Shown: piece after piece, positions 11,706-22,521 of the stretch
Position numbering within the stretch: position 1 is the first letter of the stretch
Layout of the letters: each line of letters opens with the position of its first letter
Assembly (NCBI GenBank): GCA_013397935.1
Contig: VZRN01004407.1
Location: forward strand, 3,630,901 to 3,694,900
Direction of reading: 5' to 3'
DNA from: Dasyornis broadbenti
Taxonomy: Eukaryota; Chordata; Aves; Passeriformes; Dasyornithidae
Length of the DNA stretch: 64,000 nucleotides
The notes under the pieces: generated by a model
Told to the model about the DNA's origin: nothing
What the model saw: only the letters and a program-made list of their open reading frames with translations
Databases searched by the model: none
Made by a program: the position numbers and the translations under genes

Positions 11706-14700
11706 ATGCATAGATTTTTATAAATAAAATCTATATCAGTCTAGAACATCACCCTTTTTTTTTTTCTTTCTATAAAACAACAGTTGATGGCTTATTCCTA
11801 GAATTGAGCTGCATTCACATAAAAATAAAGTGGTAAAATGAAGTGTTCACATTTATTTTTGTTCAAAATCATGTATCTTGCAATGTCAGTCTTGATCCAG
11901 AATTCAGAAGATGCTGAAGTCAAATACAGAGCTGCACAATCAGGTTTATATTTCAAGTTTACTGCTATTTCTTGCAACACTTCCCACAAGATAAAAAGGT
12001 TTCTAATCATAGTCTCAAGTACAACTCACACATCCTCTGCTTCTGGAGTGCTTTTGGCTTTGCATTGATAGCCTGCGTCCCAAGGGAGAACCACAGATAA
12101 CTACTCCATCGCACACAACCAACGCTTTGCAAACACCACATCATGATGCAGCCAAAGCAAGGGCTGTCAAGTAGCTCATGAGACACACAGAGGGACATAG
12201 CCATAGCCAATGACAACATAGGTAAATGTATAAACCCTTTTCCTTAACTAATAAATGTATGTTCAAATATATCACTCATTGCAGATATATGCTTATACTC
12301 AGCTTTTGAGGTGGCATGTGATAATCTAGTCTGTGTAAGTACTAATTTATTCATATTCTATCCATATTGAGCAGATCAAAACTTGTGTGTCTCTACAAAT
12401 GCATATTTACAATGAGCTTTGAAAACATTAATATCTAAATTATCACACCTCTAAAATCCCTCATTAAGAAAAATTCCTTCAAAATCTCCACACAGGTTGC
12501 TTGTAGTCTGTGTTACTCATTGCAGATGAAAAATGACCATTCATTTCAAAATGATCATTCCTTACGGCCCTATCTCACACCAAAAGGTTTTAAGCCAGTG
12601 ACATTCACAGGCCCAAAATCTTCTGTTTCAGCAGATTGAAGAACAGTCTAAATTCCTAAGAGGATATTTTATGTGCTAATGAAAACAACACAACAATAAA
12701 TTAGAAATGAACTAGTAAATCCAGCACTGACAGGAAATAAGTGCACATGCAAATGGTTAGATCTCTTAAAATTAGTTTGTGTGCCATTTCTATTCCACAG
12801 CTAATGAGTAAGGGCTTTATCCCTTTGGTTGATATGACTCTTACTAATGCTTAAAACCATGCTTCCTACTTCATCTAGAAAATTTAATTTGTGAGGTATT
12901 TGATAACGCAAAGCACAGGAAAAGAAAAATGTACTATTTGTATCTTCTTTTCTGGATATATTATACTTAGGGAAAAAACTATGTCAAGACTAAAATCTAT
13001 ACAATGCTGGTTGTAACCAAATATTCCCTTTGAGGAATTTACAGGAAGAGGTATGCTTTTGAAACAATCATATGTCTAAGTAGTTAGCAGATACATGATG
13101 CATAATATTTTGTCTCATCATTTTCCATGTATTAGTCTAAGAACCCAAATTTCTACAGGAAAAAGACAAAACTGAAAAAACCTCCAGTACTTTAAATTAC
13201 ATGTTTTGATTCAATTTAACTTAAAGGCAAAGGAAAATAACAGGAAAAAACTACAATAATAGAAAGACTTCTCCTGTAGGAGAAGATTGTTTGATTCAGC
13301 CTTTCCACACTACATAACATCTGATGACAGGCTCTTTAACAGAGCTATAAAACATGCTAACAGTGCTATTAAGATTACTTATATCGTCTCCCAACACAGG
13401 CATAAATGCTCTTGGCACAGTCACATTTTGTACCCGTCTATGCCAAATTTCAAGAAAGCTGCAGATAAGACACATGAAGTAGAGAAACAGACACTTGTTT
13501 GCAGTCTGGGAAAATATAGGTGGATCCTCCTCCATTAGGGAAAGATATCACCAAGTAAGGTCATAAGGCACAAAGGCACATCATGCCATAAAAGAAACAG
13601 TGCTCCTCCAAGAATGTTAGGAAGGTACCCAAATAATAGGTAGAGTTAGAGGATAATTCCTCCAAAAGCATTCTAAAGATAACTGGGGAGCTTCAGGATA
13701 ACTGGTCGTGTACAGTTACTAGTGGCTGAAAAACAAGGAGGAAATACATGGTTAAATCCCATCCAAGCAACAGTGGTTGATTTCTGACTGTGAACCAAGC
13801 AAGCAAGCAGAGTACACTGTTTAAATCAGAAAAGCCTCAAGGAGCTCAGAAGGACTAACAAGACACTCCTAAGAAAATAGCAAGCAAAATTTACCATTGC
13901 CCTATGCCCAGCTGCCAGAGCTGAGAGGACACCAGGTCTTTTCCAATTCCAGGTACCTTACTGGTTTCTACTTTAACTTCCAGAAGTGATATAACATAGA
14001 CTGATAGCTCAGCAAAAACCTTTCTTCTGTATCCAGAGATAATCAAGAAGTTAAGTAAGCAATATCATAAATAAGAAAATAAGACTAGAATATCAAGTTT
14101 GAGGTATGGAAAACTATTATTATTATTATTGTCTCCTAAGTCCTCATGCTGCTTCCACAGATTTCTGTGCATGCCTTAGTCAAAGTAACTGCAAATATTA
14201 GTCTATGCGTTTCATAGCATTTGTTCAGGAACAAAAAAATATTCAATAAAACTGAAAATATAACAAGAAATATTTCTCTGAAAACTCCAAATAAATGCAG
14301 AGACCTCACTGATAAAACAACATCAGCTGACCAAAAAATTGAAAGGAATTGAAAGGAAAGCTGAGCTTCAAGATCTTCTAGAATTATTACATTTAATTGA
14401 GGAGTGTCTATTCCCTACCAAAGCCTTAACAAATAGAAATTTTCAGTGTACTTCATGCCTCAGACATAAGGAAAAAGTTGTTCTAGAGAATTATTGTTGT
14501 TTCTTAATTGAAATTAATTTTTCAATCACTTAAAATTAGCTCCAGTTAACAACATGAGCTTATTAGGTTTCAACAAACCTAAATGTCTGGAAATTCTACT
14601 GGCTCTAAAGAAACCAAACCAACCAAACAAAATAAAAAAAACAAAAACAACAACACCAAACCCACCAAAACAAACAAAGACCCAAAGGAACATTAAATTT

Positions 14701-17214
14701 GAAGCATTTATCTCATTTTCTCCTTTCCTTGTTTTACACAGGATCTGTGTAGAATTTAAAGGGATTAAAATGCCTCCCAAATCTTCTCCTTTGAATAATT
14801 TCCATGGCCAAAATGTTCTATGTTCCATTCCTATGCGTTCCACAATCCTTTGCGATTCTATTTTGTCCCAGCAGAGTGCAGCTGTATTATTGAGACCTAT
14901 TGCAAACGGATCTCACAAAATACAACTATATACCATAATAAGTAACTCAATATAACAAGAAAATGCAGATAACTCATGAGACCTATTGCAGATAATATCC
15001 AAGCTCAGCTTTAACCTCTTATATGAAGATTATACAGCGACTGTGTACTCAAATGGGAAGTACACATTAACCTTGAAATAGGTATCTTCAACTTGTCCAC
15101 CTGCTTTCTTTGACTCACCCCCTGCAAATAGCAGTTCTTGATAAAAATGAAAACATACTTTTTCTACATGACTTCCAGGAGAGTCTCTAGATCAATTAGC
15201 ATTTGCATTATCATTTCAGGAAGTGATATATAACCCTGGCCACTTTTTGAGCTATCTCTTGGAAAGCCTCTTATCCCTCTGTCAACTCACATTTGTCTGC
15301 TCATGAAGTTACTGGAAAGAATGACTCAACATTAATTTCAATTATAGCAGAGTGGAAGTCCATTCATAAATATTGCCTCTGACAGACTTCACTTTGCTTT
15401 TTGAAGCTGACCATGATTAACCAGTACACATTCTATATGCCAAAGAAAAAGTATTAAGAACTTGCAACACTGCTTTAACTCAATACACAGTATTTCAGGG
15501 GAAAAAGAAAAAAAAAAGGTTCACATTAAAACAACTGAAACAATATTTCAGTATATAAAAGCAATTTTCAGCAATCATGCCATCTTAGTAATATCATTTA
15601 CTGTAATCACTTAAGGACTACTAGAGATGCACTAAAGGCAAGATTTCATTCATTCTGAGAAGCATCTAATTGAATCTTACAGTACCAGAGTTTTTTCCTT
15701 AGTGAATGCCTGCAGAAACATATTGGATAAGGTTTCAAGTATTTATAAGTTATTCATAATATAAACATAGCTTGATTAAGTCCAGTTATTCTAAGAACCA
15801 GTTTGAAGGTATACAGTGTACCACTTCCAAAAATATAAAAGAATTCTGAGAAGCACATATGCATACAGCACATGTTATATAGACAGAAGATTCTCAGAAA
15901 ATGAACAAATAGTCTTTCTGTGTGAGATATGGGACAACAGATGGTGAGGTTTTTCTGTAGCATTAGCATCTTCTCCCTGATTGTCATAATGCCTCAGGGT
16001 CCTTTGAGCATTTAACAACCCAGTAAGATAAAGTGAGGAACAAACACAAGGAGAGACTTAAGTCCAAACCTGAAAGTATCTAGGAGTATAAGGATTTATT
16101 GATGACTAAAGTCATGGAGGTTTAGGCTTTTGTTCTTTTGAGAATCAGGCCTAAATGATTATCCAAAGTGGCAAGGAAAGTTTGAGGGAATAAACTTCCA
16201 CTTCTATCTTCTGTGCCAGCCTGCACAATCACCCCTTAGTTTCTTGGTTTATTTTACCTTCATGTTTTGAAATGCTGCAGCTGCCAGAAGATGACGAGGC
16301 CATGTGCACCTCTTCCCAACAAAAAAAATTGTGAAGACAGCTTTGGTGGAACTGTCAACTACAAAATTCACTTGACTCTATCCTAGTGTACTGGGCAGAA
16401 TAAATACTGTTCAGATGACCTATCAAACGTAGCTTAAAAAAAAAAAAAAGCCACCAACTTTGAAGAGCCATCCACTTTTTAAACATGACCTCAGATACCA
16501 TGCTGTCTTCATGGTTTGGCTTTTCAAATTTATGCATGTCACAGTTAGTTATCTGAATTGGATTATGTATTGTAAACCCATCTGGTCTAGCCAGATTATA
16601 AGATAGGGCTTTTAATGCCAACCGTGAAGCAATCTCATCTGCAGTCATAGGGATGCTGTACCATGCTTGTTTTCTGCCCAAAATGTTCACAGATACCTTG
16701 CAGCTAAGTCCATTTCAAAATAATATATTGGTTAATTTAATTAAAACTTCAATGCAAGATGTTCCGGGAGACTATATGAAATCACAAACACTAGAGTACA
16801 AGGACAATATGCTGTTGAGCTAATTGCAAATAGATCTAAAAAGCCCTTTATCCTAATTTAGTGATAAAATCTATTTCCCAAGCTTCTTTCAGTCAGGTGA
16901 TATTTTCTGCTGAGATATGTCCTCTGTGTAAAGCCAATATTCACTAAAAGCAATTACTGGTTTTGCTGGAACAGCTATTGAAGAGCAGTGAGAGAGCCTG
17001 CTCAGCCTGGTTCAGATTCTCTCTCTGTCACGACACTGGGTAATTGCTCTTCAGGGGTTTACGCCCCACTGCTGCCAATGGGCTAAAGCCCAGTGCATAT
17101 TTTGCCTCAAGCAACAGAGAGCAGCTGTCTAGCAGAAACATTTAAGAAAACTGCTGATTCCAATACTTAAACAGCAAATTAAGCTGTGAGATTGAATACA
17201 ATCCTCCACAAAAC
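11706..17214. other. AT-rich noncoding DNA
   Basis: No gene recognised. Landmarks: a (TTA)5 microsatellite at 14115-14130, an A/C-rich low-complexity tract at 14606-14685, a repeated 15-bp phrase (TGAGACCTATTGCA at about 14889 and 14979), and a coding-like minus-strand frame at 16355-16690 discussed under findings. Confidence 0.5.
14606..14685. repeat. A/C-rich low-complexity tract
   Basis: A degenerate mixture of CAAA, CCAAA and CAA units about 80 bp long. It resembles the tracts at 37105-37185 and, in complement, 32033-32260. On the minus strand it translates to a false Phe/Val/Gly-rich hydrophobic segment in the 14526-14843 frame. Confidence 0.85.
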
Positions 17215-17640
17215 AATGATGTGGCGGTACAGGCCCTGCAGCCCCCCTGGAGTAGTTTCCATGGTTCCACTGACGTGTCTCCTCAGAGGGCTCCCACACC
17301 TGCTCTTCCTGCCCTCATGGCACGGCTGTGCTGACACATCCATCCTTCCTGGCCTCTCTCCTTGACAGCGCCCTGGTACCATGAGGGCCAGCAGCCCAAC
17401 AGTGAGCCCGCCATGACGGGGCCCCTCCCATGCTGTACCTTGTCACCTTTCTGCCAGCGCTTTCATACCAACACTGGGCACCACGGCACAGCTGTAAAGG
17501 CGGCGGCAGAGGCCCAGACCCCTGCCCAGAGAAGAGCTGGGAGCGGCCTCCCCTCACACTGGCTGTGGCGGGAAACGCTCAAGGAAGCGATCGCTGCGAC
17601 AGGCCATGGCGTTTCCTGCCGCTTCCAGCTTTTGTACACA
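17215..17640. other. CpG-enriched GC-rich block
   Basis: A roughly 425-bp island of high GC content in AT-rich surroundings. I count about 17 CpG dinucleotides, including GGCGGCGG, GGCGGGAAACGC and GCGATCGCTGCG. The surrounding kilobases have very few. Overlapping frames are open on both strands, as expected where stops are rare, and none resembles a protein I know. It could be a small CpG island or promoter, or a young GC-rich transposon or LTR fragment that has not yet lost its CpGs. No TATA box or terminal repeats could be made out. Confidence 0.5.
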
Positions 17641-19034
17641 GAAAGGTGCCCACTGTAAGGAGCCAGTGAGATTTTCCTGCCTAATACCCACCATTCTCTA
17701 TCACGCAGTTTCCTCTACCACCTTCTCGCAGTCTGAAAATCGGCACTACTACTCTGCAAACAAATTCACTTTCTCACAGCCTATAATGTAGCTAACAGAA
17801 CAGTGATTACCAATTCTAAACAGCATCTGAATGGCCGTGTGGAAAGCACCTTTCACTTAAGGCAGTTTGTGATCCAGCTGTCACAGGATGCCATTTGTTT
17901 TCCAGCTTTCCTCATGCTCCTAAGATGCCTACATTATCAAGGCAGCACCCATCCCCTTAAGGCATTTTAGTTCATCTGCCCCTATAGTAGTCATGGACAA
18001 TAAGGTATAACTTTACTTTCTGTAAATACCTATTTTATTATATTTTAACTCCTAATACTTAATTCCTTGCTGATTTCCCACACTTTGAGCATGATCTTTT
18101 CCTACATCTATTTGAGATCCATTATGTTTTCTGCTTTTTGTAGGAAGCAGAGCTACTAACATCCTTAACATATTTCGCTTTCCAATTTTCACGCCCTGAC
18201 TCTAATTGGCTTTCTACCTGCCAGCAGCCATACCACAAGAACAGACTTCTTACCATGAAGTATCTCAATTGACTTTAGGTAATTCAACTGGACAATAAAA
18301 ATGCCTCTTTGAATAACTCAGCAACTACCATGTAAATATCTTAATTAGTGAATCAATGGAGGATTTTCCTTCACTTCAAGGGACTGCATTGGAAGGTGAA
18401 TCTCTTTGACAATGTGTTTTAAAAACACTGGTTACTGAGTCACAATGTTGTCTTCCCATAGCAATATAGAGTGATGCAAATGATACAATTGCTTGGCCAT
18501 ATCCTTGATGAAAAAAAAAAAACATGAAACAATTGAATATTGTAATTTTCCTCTCCTCTTTCCCTAGATTCATGCATGTCACTTCTAGAAAAGTCCAGAT
18601 ACCCTCCCATGCAACACTGGCCTCAAGAAAATCACACCAATTCAGACACTTGTTTGACTTTAATTTTCAACTGGCAAAAACCAGAAACTGTATTAGCACA
18701 TTTCAGAGCCTTGCTGAAGCTTACCAGCATTCAGTCTCATTCAGGAATTTATCCAAAAGAAGAACTCCCAGCGTCTAACAGAAGAGACATTTCACAGATG
18801 TTACTCAATTGATTAACTATGCAGTTGCAACGTAATAACCCCATACATGTGATTGGGGAATTGTAACTTGCAGCTCTTCAGCTGTTTGACACCGTTTATT
18901 GATTAGAAAAACAGATTGCCATTCTCAGAATTGTAACATAATATTTTAATTACTGCCATATATAACATCTGACTTTCAGCCCATTAGGATAAAATTATCC
19001 ACATAGTGACTAAGTCTTCCTCTCACCCACAGTT

Positions 19035-19090
19035 CCCAAAAGCTGATTTATCAGTGATGCCTCCCAAAAGCTGATTTATCAGTGATGCCT
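19035..19090. repeat. Perfect 28-bp tandem duplication
   Basis: Two identical head-to-tail copies occupy 19035-19062 and 19063-19090. The unit starts CCCAAAAGCTGATTTATC and ends AGTGATGCCT. The absence of any difference between copies suggests a recent slippage-type duplication, or an assembly artefact. Confidence 0.95.
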
Positions 19091-20035
19091 CGTCAACCAT
19101 GATTCTGCAACCTTTCCCCCCTACCAAACAAATTTCATCTTTTTTAATCTCATTTTGCTATGGGAAGACTCAATCAAAGATGTTTATAAGAAGCAAAGTA
19201 GTTGGATGTTTTTCATTTCACAGTCCTTGTAGAAAATTACAGAAAATGGAATAAAAGACCTATAACACAAATACTTTAGAGGCAGTAAACCCTACATCAC
19301 TAGATTATCCCTTTTTTATGTTGTTTACAAGAATCTGGCAATGCTGTTCATCCCACAGTATCTGATCCCCTTTGCTACAGAAAGTAGAAATCATTAATCT
19401 TCCAGTAGATTTCAACAGTTACTAGCAATTTCATGTACAAAAGACTGCAAGAGACAGGGTTTGGAGTTTGCTTTTTCACCATTTTATTGACTTTTTTTCC
19501 TCCTCCTCCCCCAGGATTGTTTAATGATCTGTGTGGGGAGAACTGATAAGCCAAATTTTAACACAGAGAACAATGGACCTAATACCTCTCTAAGGAAGCT
19601 CTCCATGTCTTAAAGTGACACTTGTGCAGAATCCAATAACCCAGAACAATCCCAACAATAGTATTAGTCATTAGATTGTGTTATAGAGGCAACATTATAA
19701 ACACCCTTGTACAATACCATATCTTTCTACGAAAATACACACGCAAAGGCAATAGGTATTATTTCAACATTAAACTTGTATCTTGCATTTAAATTTCTTT
19801 TCTGTGACTAATCCTTCTGTTTAAGTAAAGAGATCAAGTCCAGATATATAAAATACAGCTTTTTCTTCTGCACAAAGAAGGCACATAGGAAGCTGAGCTA
19901 TCAGAAACTAAGTTTTTCTAGCAACAAATACCTAAATATCTAATTCCTATCATTCAGAAGAAGCAAAGACTAAAGGAAAAGAGCAAGAAGGCATCAGTGT
20001 GAGACTGGTTTCTAGGAATTTAACTACTTTCAGCA

Positions 20036-20050
20036 TGTGTGTGTGTGTGT
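20036..20050. repeat. Short (TG)n microsatellite
   Basis: About seven uninterrupted TG units. Short and probably of low variability. Confidence 0.9.
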
Positions 20051-20463
20051 AACACTCTGTGAAAAATAAAAGTGTGTTCTGTAATTGTGCAATTCACGTC
20101 ACAGGGGACTTCTAAGTAACCAGATCTTAAGAGAGAGCATTGTCCATTGCTGTATTGTACCAGTAGTTGAGCAGAAACCTATCTAAAATTAAATCTCTAA
20201 AACATAGGGTGGACTATCACCATTTAATTCTCAGAGGAGATGCTGGCATATGGACAACCTGTGTGTGAGAGGTTTCAAGGCAGCACAGTTGTACAACTGT
20301 TACAATTCCATATGTTGTGTATGAATAAGACATTTGAACAGTAAAGCTGATTTAAGCACAAGAATCTGAAGAGAATCTCAATTATTTTACATATGCTAAT
20401 TCCAGAGGTCATTCTCATTTGAGTGTACTATGGAAGACCATTCTCCTATTGGAAAAGTAATTT

Positions 20464-20691
20464 TTAGACTGATACTGCTCTCAACATAATCTCATGCAGA
20501 ACATTTCTCTGAATGTTCTCTGTCACCCATCTACCCATTTGTCTTTCAGATAATCCATGCAACACACTGATGGCCCCAGGCTCCGGTGGATATTCTTCGC
20601 TTGTTAACTGAGCAACCAGTCGGTGTTGTCTTAAGGCAGCATAAAGGAAACTGCAGCCTGTGTTTTTAACCAGTAATACTGTTCTGCACAC
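20464..20691 (-). CDS. Coding-like frame, possible exon, gene unknown
   Basis: A 75-codon minus-strand frame ends at a TAA. Its middle, AALRQHRLVAQLTSEEYPPE followed by PGAISVLHGLSERQMGRWV, has balanced, hydrophilic composition. The DNA beneath keeps several CpGs (CCGG, CGAA, CGAC) in an AT-rich area, which can mark a conserved exon. A possible acceptor is TTTCCTTTATGCTGCCTTAAG ending at 20630. No good donor is visible before the stop, and no minus-strand polyadenylation signal lies close by. It would have to be a terminal exon, a pseudogene piece or a chance frame. I do not recognise the protein. Confidence 0.18.
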   Translation of the reverse strand: MCRTVLLVKNTGCSFLYAALRQHRLVAQLTSEEYPPEPGAISVLHGLSERQMGRWVTENIQRNVLHEIMLRAVSV

Positions 20692-21141
20692 TTGTATTCC
20701 CCCATTCTCATCTCACTACTTGTAATCCCACAACAGCCATAATCACAAAATATGACAATCCATAAACTGAAGAGAAGCCAAGGAAACCAATAAATACACA
20801 CAGTTCATATCAGTTTGCACTCTTCATAGCAAGCGAGATGAGCAGAGAGGTTTTAGAGCCAGGTACCAGAATTTGCGAAGCCTCCTGTCTATCTCTCTTC
20901 ACAGTGGAAAAAACCCCCCCCAAACTTAACAAAAACATATTAAAACAGTGTTTCTAACCTCAGTTTCCTGTTCATTTCTGCAACAAAAAGTTAAAAGTTT
21001 CCAGGTTTGTGGGGGGGGTTATGCCTTATAATGTATAAAACACAAAAATTGCCTCCCTGGGCACTCTTACTATGCAGAAAGAATGCCCTCAAAACCAGAT
21101 TTATCTTTAGTGGCACTCCTGAACAAAAAAAAAAAAAAAAA

Positions 21142-21177
21142 NNNNNNNNNNNNNNNNNNNNNNNNNNNNNNNNNNNN
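21142..21177. other. Assembly gap (36 N) in poly-A
   Basis: A run of 36 N between two poly-A stretches of about 17 and 16 bases. It sits about 775 bp left of the LTR and does not belong to it as far as can be seen. The plus-strand frames that read Lys-X-Lys across it are artefacts. Confidence 0.97.
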
Positions 21178-21951
21178 AAAAAAAAAAAAAAAATGGGGGA
21201 GTTATTTTGTTTTCTTGAAGAGTATCATGAATTTTACTGGTAAAGGATTCTGTTACAAGCTCTTGGATTGAAGTGTACATCCCATGGGTGTATAGAAATC
21301 AGAAAGTGGGCAATGCTCAATGACCATGGGATGAAAACAGAGTTTAAGAAGCATACAAAGGCTGTTATATAATCTATTAATTCAACGGCTTTACAGCATT
21401 TTCTGCTCTGTTGGGTACAAATGAAAGGAAAAATTACCTATTCCAAGCCTATAAGACTCACAATCCCTAAAAAGGACTGGCAGAATCTATTCTGGGAGAT
21501 AGTGTTCAAGTAACCAAGGGGGACAGTTACTTCTCTGCTGAAAATTCCAGCTGGAATTGAAATGAAGAAATAATTCTGTCTTTCTGGAACCAAGCTCTGC
21601 TCTACAATGATGAATTGTCAGCCACTCTCTGGGTAATTTTTGCTCACTAGAAAATGAAACTGAGCAGCAGAAACCCTGATTTTGTCATTGCAATTGATTT
21701 CAGTCTGGACTCTGCTTTAGCAAAGGTAGAATCTCACAAGTCTTTGGACTTATGGTCTGTCTTAATAGAAGGCAGATGAGAAGTAACATCAGGGGCAGTT
21801 TTATTCCAAGTAAACAGAGGAAGCTTAGAAATAACTAAATAAATACAAAGAGGATCCAAACTAAGTGTTCTGCCCTACAATGCTGTGTTTAGTTGATCAC
21901 TAAATTTTTTGTCATTAGAATAAGGAAAACCACAATTACCACTCAAAAGTT
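21178..21951. other. Noncoding DNA left of the LTR
   Basis: Begins in poly-A next to the gap and continues as ordinary AT-rich sequence up to the LTR start. Nothing is recognised in it. Confidence 0.5.
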
Positions 21952-22521
21952 TGTGGTGGTTTTGGCTGGGATAGGTTTGATTTTCTTCCTAGCTGGTACA
22001 GTGTTTTGTCTTGGATTCAGTGTAAGAGTAACATTGATAACACACTGATGTTTTAGTTGTTGCTAAGTGGTGTTGACCCAAACCAAGGACATCTCAGTGT
22101 CCCCTGCTTTCCACTGAGGAGGTGCACAAGAAACTGGGAGGCAGCACAGCTGACCTGAACTGGCCAAAGGGATATTTCATACTACAGAGCATCATGCCCA
22201 GTCAATAAGCTGAAGGAAGTTATGTGGAAGAGAGAGCCAGTCATGCCTCCAGGATGGGTTTGACATCAGCCAGCAGATGGTGACCAATTTTCTTGTGCAT
22301 CACTTGTCCTTTTTGGGTGTTCTCTCTCTCTCCTTTTTTTTTTTTTTGTTACAATTATTATCTTTTGCTTTGTTTCAGTTATTAAACTATTCTTATCTCA
22401 ACCTGTGATTTCTATTTTCTTATCTTTCCTGATTCTCCTCCCCACCCCATTGGTGGGAGAAAGAGGAAGGGAACGAGTAGCATTGTTGCACTTAATTGCT
22501 GGCTGGGGTTAAACCACGACA
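21952..22521 (+). mobile_element. Solo LTR of a passerine endogenous retrovirus
   Basis: The 570-bp unit starts TGTGGTGGTTTTGGCTGGG and ends GGGGTTAAACCACGACA. Its ends form an imperfect inverted repeat (TGTGGTGG against CCACGACA) with the obligatory TG...CA. A T-rich block (22321-22347) and an ATTAAA polyadenylation hexamer (22381-22386) lie in the 3' third, followed by a U5-like segment with CCCACCCCATTGGTGGGAG. These fit an LTR in plus orientation, and the end sequences match a family I recall as abundant in songbirds (TguLTR5/TguERV type; subfamily uncertain). No primer-binding site, internal gag-pol sequence or second LTR follows, so it is a solo LTR left by recombination. The flanks (AAAGTT left, AGAATC right) show no clear target-site duplication. 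Confidence 0.85.

Larger units (their letters stand above)
17641..21141. other. AT-rich noncoding DNA
   Basis: Apart from the separately listed tandem duplication, TG microsatellite, palindrome and coding-like frame at 20.5 kb, nothing is recognised. It ends in the second assembly gap. Confidence 0.5.

Noticed and set aside
16020..16070. Possible MIR-like relic (AGTGAGGAACAAACACAAGG)
   Set aside because: The resemblance is too short and diverged to separate from chance.
21007..21271. Plus-strand frames crossing the N gap with Lys-rich translation
   Set aside because: They exist only because poly-A and N positions carry no stop codons.
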